A DNA stretch of 64,000 nt from Cupriavidus lacunae (lineage in GTDB: Bacteria > Pseudomonadota > Gammaproteobacteria > Burkholderiales > Burkholderiaceae): contig NZ_QKWJ01000017.1 in assembly GCF_003353055.1 (NCBI RefSeq), forward strand, positions 1 to 64,000, written 5' to 3'. A model generated the notes under the pieces. That model was not told the origin of the DNA. It did not search any database and saw only the letters and a program-made list of their open reading frames with translations. Within the stretch, counting starts at the first letter, position 1. Each line of letters begins with the position of its first letter. Shown here piece after piece: positions 9,638 to 17,237 of this stretch. Made by a program: the position numbers and the translations under genes.

Positions 9638-10121
9638 CATTTCCGCCGCCACGCCGACTCCCATGTTCACGCTTGACCGCAATCCTTTCGGCCGCCTGGT
9701 CCTGATCGCCGAGGACGGCACCGTCCACGAAGGCGTGGTGCCGGTGCGCGCATTCCCGATCTCCGCGCCGCAGGGCGGCATTGGCCTGATGAGCACCGAC
9801 GGGCATGAAGTGGTGTGGATTCCGCGGCTGGAAGATCTGCCGGCGGCTGAGCGCGGCATGATCGAAGAAGAACTCGCCGCGCGCGAGTTCATGCCGGAGA
9901 TCCAGCGTATCGTCAGCGTGTCGACCTACGCCACGCCCAGCGTGTGGACGGTGCAGACCGACCGCGGCCAGACCGAACTGGTGCTGCGCGGCGAAGAGGC
10001 GATCCGGCGCCTGGCCGGCAGCACGCTGCTGATATCGGACACGCACGGCATTCACTACCTGATCCGCGACCTGATGGCGCTGGACAAGCACAGCCGCAAG
10101 ATCCTCGACCGCTTCCTCTGA
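9627..10121 (+). CDS. DUF1854 family protein associated with cyanophycin metabolism
   Basis: 164-residue soluble protein without signal peptide or membrane segment. It matches the DUF1854 pattern, with an early block LDRNPFGRLVLI, a central PRLEDLPAAERGMIEEELA segment and a C-terminal HYLIRDLMALD block. Start 9627 is chosen because GGAGG lies eight bases upstream inside the exporter gene and because the 11-base overlap points to translational coupling. The family is repeatedly found beside cyanophycin synthetase genes, and its function is unknown. The coupling suggests it works with the ABC exporter, perhaps as a cytoplasmic partner, which is inference. Confidence 0.88.
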   Translation: MPNDISAATPTPMFTLDRNPFGRLVLIAEDGTVHEGVVPVRAFPISAPQGGIGLMSTDGHEVVWIPRLEDLPAAERGMIEEELAAREFMPEIQRIVSVSTYATPSVWTVQTDRGQTELVLRGEEAIRRLAGSTLLISDTHGIHYLIRDLMALDKHSRKILDRFL

Positions 10122-10184
10122 GGCGTCGCTGGCGACGCTGAACCCGGGCCGGCGCGCGGCCGGCCGGATTCCTGGCCCGGGGTT

Positions 10185-10586
10185 CTAGTGCAGCATCTCG
10201 GACGAGTCGTCCTCGTCGTCCCAGTCGTCATGCATGACCGGCACGTCAGGTGCCATGTCGAACACCATCGAGTGATAGCGCACGCTGAACCACTCGCGGA
10301 ACATCGGCAGCGACAGTTCCTCGGGCCACGCCGAGTCGTCGAACCATTCCCCCAGCATGAATTCGAAGAATTCCTGCCAGCGCTTCTCGACCCAGCGCAC
10401 GGCGTTGTCGTGCGTGTCGGCCAGCTCTTCAGGCAGCAGGAACACGCTCTGGTCCTCGCGCACCTGTTCGAGCGTGAGGCCGGCAACCGGCTGGGGATCG
10501 ACCGCCTGGATCCAGTCCAGGAACGGCTGTTCCGGGACCAGGGCGACCATGGAACGGTTGATGGTGAAGCGGGGATGGTCAGACAT
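10185..10586 (-). CDS. Conserved hypothetical acidic protein
   Basis: 133-residue cytoplasmic protein with no domain I recognise. It is rich in aromatic residues, with repeated tryptophans in the middle (WVEKRWQEFFEF), and ends in a very acidic stretch (DDWDDEDDSSEM). There is no signal peptide or membrane helix. The start at 10586 is preferred over a start eight codons upstream because AAGG sits at a suitable distance before it. It is convergent with the DUF1854 gene and divergent from the sensor kinase gene. Related proteins of unknown function occur in Burkholderiales, as far as I can recall. No role can be proposed. Confidence 0.7.
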   Translation of the reverse strand: MSDHPRFTINRSMVALVPEQPFLDWIQAVDPQPVAGLTLEQVREDQSVFLLPEELADTHDNAVRWVEKRWQEFFEFMLGEWFDDSAWPEELSLPMFREWFSVRYHSMVFDMAPDVPVMHDDWDDEDDSSEMLH

Positions 10587-10791
10587 GGCGAAAGCCTTCA
10601 AGGACTGCAACCGACTATTGTAGTCCTTCGCCGCGGCGCATCGCCGCTTTGTGCGCGCGAGGCCATGCCGATGCCCGGAAGATCACGCCGGCTTGCGCGT
10701 ATCCAGGAAAACGACAAGCGCATTGTCAGCGGCCGATGGCTATAGTCTGCGACGGGAAGCACGCGACGTATGTCCTCTGATGAGGAATCGG

Positions 10792-10822
10792 CATGAATCG
10801 ATACCTGCGTGTCATGAATCGA
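10792..10822 (+). repeat. Two 10-bp direct repeats upstream of the sensor kinase gene
   Basis: CATGAATCGA occurs at 10792-10801 and again at 10813-10822, exactly 21 bases apart or about two helical turns. The second copy ends 42 bases before the kinase start. The arrangement resembles tandem sites for a DNA-binding dimer, possibly the LuxR-type regulator encoded downstream. Confidence 0.5.
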
Positions 10823-10864
10823 GGTGGCCTGACCTGACAGGCAGGCGCCTTGCGAGGAGACGTC

Positions 10865-11940
10865 ATGGATACGTATGTCGACCTGCAGCGGGCCATCCTG
10901 AACAACATACCGGACCAGGCCTGGCTGAAGGACGCCGGCTCGCGCTACATCCTTGTCAACGACGCCTTCATGGCGGCATGCGGGCGCAGCGAGGCCGAGA
11001 TCCTGGGCAGCACGCCGGACAAGGTGTGGTCGGCGGAATGGGGGCAGGTCTATCTGGGCACCGACAGGGCCGTGGTGACCAGCGGCATCTGCCACTGCTA
11101 CGAGGAATGCTGTCCCGGCAGGGACGGCAGCCTGCGCTGGTTCGAGACGATCAAGATGCCGATTCGCGGGCAGGGTGGCGCGGTCGTCGGCACGGTCGGC
11201 ATCTCGCGCGATATCACCGACCGCAAGCGCTCCGAACAGGAGCTGCTGGAATCGCGCGCACAGTTGCGCGAGCTGTCCGCCTACCTGCAGTCCGTGCGCG
11301 AGGCCGAGCGCACCCGGATCTCGCGCGAGCTGCACGATGAGCTGGGACAGTCCCTGACTGCATTGCGCCTCGGTCTTAATTTCATTGAAGCGCAGCAGGG
11401 CTCCGACGCCGGCGACGCGTGCCGCAAGCATCTGCAGAAGCTCAAGCAGATCGCGGATTCGACGGTGGACGCGGTGCAGCGCATCGCGGCAGACCTGCGC
11501 CCGCCGCTGCTGGACGAGCTGGACTGACCGCAGCGATCGAGTGGCTGGCCGAGTCCTTTTCAGAGCGCGGCGGTATCGCCTGCGAGCTGGCGCTGCAGCC
11601 CGTCGGCGAGATCGGCGCGGAGGTCAGCACCGCGGTCTTCCGCATCGCGCAGGAAGCGCTGACCAATGCCAGCCGCCATGGCCGCGCCGATCGCGTGCGG
11701 GTCGAGTTGAGCGAGGCCGGCGGGACCCTGCGGCTGGTGGTGGCCGACAACGGCCGCGGCATCGATAAGTCCCGGACGGGGCATCGCCGCAGCCTGGGTT
11801 TGCTGGGCATGCGCGAGCGGGCGCTGATGCTGGGGGGCAAGCTGGCGGTGACCAGCGAAGCGGGCGGCGGTACCCGGGTCGAGGCGCAGATCCCCAATGC
11901 CTGCGCCACCGGTGCCGCCGGCAAGGGAGAGGCAAGATGA
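10865..11940 (+). pseudogene. PAS-domain histidine kinase of the NarX/ComP class, interrupted by a one-base frameshift
   Basis: Sensor kinase that would phosphorylate the response regulator encoded directly after it. The first frame (10865-11527) carries a PAS domain (about residues 10-120), then a HisKA_3 dimerisation segment with the phospho-acceptor H157 in ERTRISRELHDELGQ. It runs into a TGA at 11525. The normal continuation LDELGLTAA is restored if one G is added in the GG at 11521-11522. The remaining frame then encodes the HATPase domain (AQEALTNASRHG, DNGRGI) to 11940, overlapping the regulator start by ATGA. The start at 10865 has GAGGAG upstream. The lesion may be a true mutation, a slippery site or a sequencing error; everything else looks intact. 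Confidence 0.85.
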
Positions 11941-12587
11941 TCCGCCTGATGCTTGCCGACGACCACACCATCATCCGCGACGGGCTCAAGACGATCTTCT
12001 CCACCGTGCCCGACATGCAGGTGGTGGCCGAAGCCGCCGACGGCTGCGAAGTGCTGGCGCTGCTGCGCGCGCAGGCGCCGGACGTGCTGTTGCTGGATAT
12101 GTCGATGCCGGGGCGCAGCGGCATCCTGCTGATCCAGCAGATCCGGGCCAGCCATCCCGCGCTGCCAATCCTGGTGCTGAGCATGTACCGCGAATCGCAA
12201 TACGCGGTGCAGGCCATCCGCGCGGGCGCGGCAGGTTACCTGACCAAGAATGTCGAGTCCGATCAGCTGCTCGGCGCCATCCGCAAGGTGGCGCGCGGCG
12301 GTACCGCGGTCTCGCCGGCAATTGCCGACAAGCTCGTCAGCCAGGCGCGGCAGCCGGATGCGATGTTGCCGCATGCACGGCTGACCGCGCGCGAGCTGCA
12401 GGTGTTCCAGATGCTGGCCGAGGGGCTGGGCATCAATGAAATTGCCACGGCGTTGTCGCTCAGCGCCAAGACGGTGAGCACCCACAAGGCCAACATCCTC
12501 GGCAAGATGGATATCGCTTCGACGGCCGGGCTGGTGCACTACGCCATTCGCCATGGGCTGCTGGCCGAAGCGGGGGGCGCGCCGTAG
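11937..12587 (+). CDS. LuxR/NarL-type response regulator
   Basis: 216-residue two-component regulator. The receiver domain (1-120) has the acidic pair D8-D9, the phosphorylation site D54 in LLLDMSMPG, and K104 in YLTKN. The C-terminal helix-turn-helix (about 145-205) has the LuxR pattern LTARELQVFQMLAEGLGINEIA and the recognition region SAKTVSTHKANI. Its start overlaps the kinase stop (ATGA), so the two are translationally coupled and form one system. With the kinase frameshifted, the regulator may be unphosphorylated or served by another kinase. Targets are unknown; the direct repeats before the kinase gene are a candidate site. Confidence 0.92.
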   Translation: MIRLMLADDHTIIRDGLKTIFSTVPDMQVVAEAADGCEVLALLRAQAPDVLLLDMSMPGRSGILLIQQIRASHPALPILVLSMYRESQYAVQAIRAGAAGYLTKNVESDQLLGAIRKVARGGTAVSPAIADKLVSQARQPDAMLPHARLTARELQVFQMLAEGLGINEIATALSLSAKTVSTHKANILGKMDIASTAGLVHYAIRHGLLAEAGGAP

Positions 12588-12721
12588 TCTGCTGCGGTGC
12601 GTCTAGGAAAATCCTTAGGTCGAATTCAGCCGATCCTGATGCAGTGATGCCGCCCCGGCACCTACGCTTCAGACAGCGAAGCCCTGACTTCGCCGGATAA
12701 CAAGACCTGAGGAGACAAGCC

Positions 12722-13990
12722 ATGCAGCTGGATCTGCTGATCCGGGACGCCTGCGTTCGCGACGACGCGCCCCTGACCGATATCGCCATCCGCGACGGCC
12801 GCATCGTCGCGATGGAGCCCGGCATCGACGTGCCGGCGCATGAAGTGATCGAGGCCGGCGGCCGCGCGGTCATCCCGGGGCTGGTCGAAGCCCACCTGCA
12901 TCTCGACAAGGCCCTGCTGCACCGCCGCCTGCCGGCGCGCTTCGGTACGCTGGACGAAGCCATCCGCGTCACCGGCATCCTGAAAAGCAAGCAGCAGCGC
13001 AACGACGTGCTGGAGCGCTCGCGCCAGGTGCTGGACATGGCGGTCAGGAACGGCACCGTGGCGATCCGCGCGCATCCAGATGTCGACCTGATCCAGGGGC
13101 TGATCGGGGTGGAGACGCTGATTGAGCTGAAGGCGGAGTACCAGGACCTGCTCGACCTGCAGATCGTGGCCTTCCCGCAAGAGGGCATCCTGAAGTCGCA
13201 GGGCACGCGCGAACTGATGGTCGAGGCCATGGACATGGGCGCCGACGTGGTCGGCGGCTGCCCGTACAACGAGCTGACCTGGGCCGACACCATGCGCCAT
13301 ATCGACATGGTGTTCGAGCTGGCGCAACGCTATGACGCGCCGGTCGACATGCATGCCGACTTTGCCGACGATACCGGCGACCAGCGCTTTGCAGCGGTGT
13401 CGTACATCGCGCAGAAGACCATCGAGGCCGGCTACCAGGGGCGCGTGTCGCTGGGCCATGTCACCAGCCTGGGCGCGCTCGACGCGGCGCAGCTGCAGCC
13501 GCTGATCGGGCAGATCCGCGAGGCCGGCATCAGCATCGTCACGCTGCCCGCCACCGATCTCTACCTGGGCGGGCGCAAGGACACCCAGAACCAGCGTCGC
13601 GGGCTCACGCCGGTGAAGGCGCTGCACAGCGCCGGCGTCAACGTGGCGTACTCCTCCAACAATATCCGCAACGCCTTCACGCCATTCGGCAAGGCCGACA
13701 TGCTGCAGATCGGCAATATGCTGGCGCACGTGGCCCAGTTCGGCGTGCCCGAGCACCAGCTTGCGGTGCTCGACATGGGCACGCACAACGCCGCGCGCGC
13801 GATCGGGCTGCACGACACCTATGGCCTGAAAGTCGGGCGCCAGGCTGACCTGGTTGTCCTGGATACCTTCCAGGTGGCCGATGCGCTGATCGACATCCCG
13901 GCCCGGCTGTGGGTGGTGAAGCGCGGCAGGATCACCGTCGTCACGCAGCACCGCTGCGACATCCACCGGCACCAATGCTGCCCGCACTGA
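12722..13990 (+). CDS. Amidohydrolase of the cytosine deaminase-like group
   Basis: 422-residue metal-dependent hydrolase of the amidohydrolase superfamily. The N-terminal composite domain leads into the metal motif EAHLHLDKALL, typical of cytosine deaminase and related N-acyl or isocytosine hydrolases. Further metal ligands lie in DMHADF and SLGHVTSLG, and the C-terminal HNAARAIGL / GRQADLVVLD block is usual for the superfamily. The C-terminal tail is His- and Cys-rich. GAGGAG lies well placed before the start. It is followed 42 bases later by a DUF1097 membrane protein, so the two may be coexpressed. The substrate cannot be assigned from sequence; a cyclic amide or an aminated base is likely. 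Confidence 0.82.
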   Translation: MQLDLLIRDACVRDDAPLTDIAIRDGRIVAMEPGIDVPAHEVIEAGGRAVIPGLVEAHLHLDKALLHRRLPARFGTLDEAIRVTGILKSKQQRNDVLERSRQVLDMAVRNGTVAIRAHPDVDLIQGLIGVETLIELKAEYQDLLDLQIVAFPQEGILKSQGTRELMVEAMDMGADVVGGCPYNELTWADTMRHIDMVFELAQRYDAPVDMHADFADDTGDQRFAAVSYIAQKTIEAGYQGRVSLGHVTSLGALDAAQLQPLIGQIREAGISIVTLPATDLYLGGRKDTQNQRRGLTPVKALHSAGVNVAYSSNNIRNAFTPFGKADMLQIGNMLAHVAQFGVPEHQLAVLDMGTHNAARAIGLHDTYGLKVGRQADLVVLDTFQVADALIDIPARLWVVKRGRITVVTQHRCDIHRHQCCPH

Positions 13991-14032
13991 AGCAACCCCC
14001 GTCCGCCGTCCCCGTCCATCAAGGAGTCGATC

Positions 14033-14569
14033 ATGAGAAAGCTACCTGCCGAAGTCGTGGCCTCGCTGCTTGCCATCACTACCGTTCCCATCGCCGCGCA
14101 TGCCTCGCACCTGCCGCCATGGGCCATTTTCATCAGCTGGGCCGCGACCTTTGCCATGGGCGGACCCACGCCGGAGAACCTGAAGAAGATCTGGCCGACG
14201 CTGCCGGTGGGCTCGCTCTTCGCCTTTGTGATCGTGCTTTGCTTTCGCCAGGCGGCCGTGCAGTTCTCGGGGCCAGCGCTGATCGCGGCGGAGATGGTGA
14301 TCCTGTTCACGCTTAATGCTTCGATGATGTATCTCGCGCGTGTGTTCGTCACGCTGCGCTTCATCCCGGGCATGTTCTTTGGCTTTGCCTCTTACTTTGC
14401 GACGCTGTTCGGCGGTTTCGGTCCTGTGCCGGGCGACCCAGTTGCAGCGCTCGGCGCGGTGATCGCCATGAATGCGCTCGGACCGGTTTATGCCTGGATC
14501 AAGCATCACTACGCCGCGCCGGAATCCGTTGCGGAGCGTCCGTGGCAGGGCTGGAAGAGCGAGGCCTGA
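14033..14569 (+). CDS. DUF1097 family membrane protein
   Basis: 178-residue integral membrane protein with about five hydrophobic segments and little soluble mass. Its pattern (an early PPWAIFISWAATFAMGG, a central FIPGMFFGFASYFATLF) fits the DUF1097 family. AGGAG precedes the start at 14033. It lies between an amidohydrolase and a gamma-glutamyltransferase homologue, all on the plus strand. It might move the substrate or product of one of these enzymes. That is only a contextual guess, as no family member has a role known to me. Confidence 0.75.
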   Translation: MRKLPAEVVASLLAITTVPIAAHASHLPPWAIFISWAATFAMGGPTPENLKKIWPTLPVGSLFAFVIVLCFRQAAVQFSGPALIAAEMVILFTLNASMMYLARVFVTLRFIPGMFFGFASYFATLFGGFGPVPGDPVAALGAVIAMNALGPVYAWIKHHYAAPESVAERPWQGWKSEA

Positions 14570-14698
14570 GCCAGCGTGTCGCGCCGGGGTTGCGCGCAAC
14601 GCGCGGCATACCCCGGCGCCATCATCGAATCGACATAGCGGTTGCCGCTGCGCAGTGCATCCCAGCGTCGGCAGCCAAGCATCCGGGGGGAAGTGGGT

Positions 14699-16432
14699 AT
14701 GGAATATCTGGGCGAGGCGGATCCTTGCGGTACCGGCACTGGCATTGGTACGACGCGTCGTGCCTTCCTGGCTGGCTCGGCCGCACTGGCGGGCAGCACG
14801 GTATTGCCTGCCGTCGGGCAGGAACTGGCGCAGGAGCCGGCGCAATCCGGGCGCGCCGGGCTGGCGCATTCGTCCGCGGGCATGGTCACGAGCCCGCATG
14901 GGCTGGCCAGCCAGGCGGGGCTGGAGGTACTCAAGGCCGGCGGCAACGCCATCGAGGCGGCGATTGCCATCGGCGCGGTGCTGAGCGTGACGTATCCCCA
15001 CTTTACCGGGCTGGGGGGCGCCGCCTTCCTGGTGGTCAGCGATCGCGGCGGCAACGTGCGCACGTCCTCCGGCATCGGCCAGGCCGCGGCCGAGACCTCG
15101 GGCTATGCGGGCACCATTCCGCTGCGGGGGCCGGCAGCGGCGCTCACTGCGGCGGCCACGGTTGCGATCTGGGACCGCGCTTTTGGCTTCAGCCGTGACC
15201 AGTGGGGCGGCACACAGTCGTGGTCCGCGTTACTGGCGCGGGCCACCGAGTACGCCGCCAACGGATTCCCCGTCACGCCGTCACAGTGCTTCTGGCAGGA
15301 GCTCCGCTCGGCGGACCTGGCGGGCTGGGATGGCTTCGGACGGGTCTTCATGCCAGACGGGCGCATGCCCAGGCCCGGCGAAATGTTCCGGCAGCCCGAA
15401 CTGGCCCGCACCCTGGACCGCGTCGCGACACAGGGCGGCCGCGAATTCTATGAGGGCGACCTGGCAGGGCGCCTTGCCGCCGGACTGGCCAAGGCCGGCT
15501 CGCCGTTGCGCGGGCGGGACCTGGCGCGATGCCAGGCGCGCGAGGAAGTGCCGCTGCGCGTCGCCTACCGCGACGGCGAGCTGCTTGGCCTGCGTCCGCC
15601 CACGCAAGGTGTGACCACGCTGGAAATCATGGGCATCCTCAATCGGTTCGACCTGTCCGGTATCCCGGAAGGCAGCGCGGATTACTACCACCTGCTGGTC
15701 GAGGCGGTGAAGCTGGCGTTCCTGGACCGCAACCGCTACGTCGCCGATCCCGACTTTGTCGACGTGCCGGTGGACCGGCTGTTGTCCCAGTCCAACCTCG
15801 ATGCCCACGCGCGCCGTATCCGCATGGACCGCGCCATGGCGTGGCCGCATGTGTTCAGGCCCGGCGATACGGTCTATATCGGCGCCGCCGATCGCGAGGG
15901 CCGCTGCGTGAGCATGCTGCAGACCGTCTATTTCGACTGGGGCAGCGGCCTGGTCGTCGGTGATACCGGCGTGCTCTGGCACAACCGTGGCGCATCGTTC
16001 AGCCTCGATCCCGCCAGCCCCAACGTGCTGCAGGGCGGCAAGCGGCCGTTCCATACGCTCAATCCCGGAATCTACCTGAAGCAGGGCAAGCCGCACCTGC
16101 TGTACGGCACGCAGGGCGCCGACGGCCAGCCGCAGACGCTGGCCGCGGTGCTGACAAGGATGATCGACTACGGCATGGATCCGCTGACGGCGCTGCGCCG
16201 GCCGCGCTTCCTGCTGGGCAAGACCTTCTCGGACAGCCGCGACAGCCTCAAGCTGGAACAGGATGCCGGCCTGCCGGTGTTCAGCGAGCTTGCCGCGCGC
16301 GGCCATCAGTTAAGTCCGTTCCCTGCGCAAAGCCAGCTGGCCGGCCATCCGGGTGCGATCCGGATCGATGCCGGCGGGCAGCTCACCGGTGCGCACGATC
16401 CGCGCAGCGACGGCAGGGCGCTGGGGGTCTAG
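14699..16432 (+). CDS. Gamma-glutamyltransferase family protein with Tat signal
   Basis: 577-residue Ntn-hydrolase-type protein predicted to be exported folded. A twin-arginine signal (TTRRAFLAGSAALAGS, RR at 20-21) precedes the mature part. The large-subunit region contains GGNAIEAAIAIGAVLSVTYPHFTGLGG, and the small subunit would start at T391 in PGDTVYIGAADREGRCVSM. Classical enzymes read TTH at this point, so the residue pair after the nucleophile is atypical and substrate preference may differ from glutathione. The start at 14699 follows a strong GGGGGGAA sequence; a longer frame from 14642 lacks this. The stop overlaps the stop of the convergent TetR gene by three bases. It may process gamma-glutamyl compounds in the periplasm. 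Confidence 0.82.
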   Translation: MEYLGEADPCGTGTGIGTTRRAFLAGSAALAGSTVLPAVGQELAQEPAQSGRAGLAHSSAGMVTSPHGLASQAGLEVLKAGGNAIEAAIAIGAVLSVTYPHFTGLGGAAFLVVSDRGGNVRTSSGIGQAAAETSGYAGTIPLRGPAAALTAAATVAIWDRAFGFSRDQWGGTQSWSALLARATEYAANGFPVTPSQCFWQELRSADLAGWDGFGRVFMPDGRMPRPGEMFRQPELARTLDRVATQGGREFYEGDLAGRLAAGLAKAGSPLRGRDLARCQAREEVPLRVAYRDGELLGLRPPTQGVTTLEIMGILNRFDLSGIPEGSADYYHLLVEAVKLAFLDRNRYVADPDFVDVPVDRLLSQSNLDAHARRIRMDRAMAWPHVFRPGDTVYIGAADREGRCVSMLQTVYFDWGSGLVVGDTGVLWHNRGASFSLDPASPNVLQGGKRPFHTLNPGIYLKQGKPHLLYGTQGADGQPQTLAAVLTRMIDYGMDPLTALRRPRFLLGKTFSDSRDSLKLEQDAGLPVFSELAARGHQLSPFPAQSQLAGHPGAIRIDAGGQLTGAHDPRSDGRALGV

Positions 16433-17139
16433 GCTAGGCGGCGGCGCACCGCGCGCCGCTTGCTGACCGGCGCCGTCAGCGCCGCGGTGCAGTAGTCGAC
16501 CAGGTCGCCAACGGGCGGCTTGGCGCCCTGGTGCTGCACTTGCTGGCACCACTGCGCGAGCGAATAGACCACGCTCTGGTGGAACCACAGCATGCGCTGG
16601 CCCAGGACTTTGCGTGGCAGTTCAGGCAGTGCTGCCGCGATCAGCCGCCTGACGCGCAGCACGCCGGTCTTGGCCTCGGGATCGATCAGCTCGGCATTGA
16701 GCAGGCGCGGGCTGAAGGTGGCCTGGGCCAGCACCTGCACATAGCGCGCGCCCCAAGGCGTGCCGGTGATGGTGTCGGCCAGCGCGCTTACCGAGGCCTC
16801 GACCACAGCGCGCACGTCGGTGTCCTGGCCGCCGGCCTCCAGTTCGTCCAGGTAGCGGTTGCGCAGCGCGTTGACGTGGGCCAGCCGGAAGTTGAGCAAC
16901 TGGCTGACCAGGGCCTCGCGCGAGCCGAAATGGTAGTGCAGCGCTGAACGGTTGCGCTGGCCCGCTTCCACCACGATCTGGCGCAGCGGCACCAGCTCGA
17001 CGCCGTTTTCCGCGAAGAGGCGCTCGGCGATCTCCAGCAGGCGGCGCGCGGTCTCGTTTTCCAGCGGGCTCGGCGGCGCGGGATCGGCGTGTGCGTCGGC
17101 GGGCAGGGGTTCCTGGGAACGGTTGCGTACCCGGCTCAT
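16429..17139 (-). CDS. TetR/AcrR family transcriptional regulator
   Basis: 236-residue DNA-binding repressor. After an 18-25 residue polar lead, the helix-turn-helix spans roughly residues 25-75, with the pattern ETARRLLEIAERLFAENG, then RSALHYHFGSREALVSQLL. The C-terminal ligand domain has two hydrophobic cores and is not classified further. Start 17139 gives the expected position of the HTH; upstream sequence in frame is not credible protein. It lies 98 bases downstream of the MFS transporter gene on the same strand, so transporter and regulator probably form one unit. It may bind the dyad before the transporter gene. Confidence 0.85.
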   Translation of the reverse strand: MSRVRNRSQEPLPADAHADPAPPSPLENETARRLLEIAERLFAENGVELVPLRQIVVEAGQRNRSALHYHFGSREALVSQLLNFRLAHVNALRNRYLDELEAGGQDTDVRAVVEASVSALADTITGTPWGARYVQVLAQATFSPRLLNAELIDPEAKTGVLRVRRLIAAALPELPRKVLGQRMLWFHQSVVYSLAQWCQQVQHQGAKPPVGDLVDYCTAALTAPVSKRRAVRRRLA

Positions 17140-17237
17140 AGGCTGGCGTTCAAAGGGTTCAGGATGGCCATGGCTGCGGTGCAGCCGATGGTGCGGTCGA
17201 CAGTGCCGGCGATTATCCGCGCAAGGCCGGGCGGCGA

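Noticed and set aside
8150..9892. A 580-codon minus-strand frame opposite the ABC exporter
   Set aside because: Antisense shadow without domains; the plus-strand gene has complete Walker motifs.
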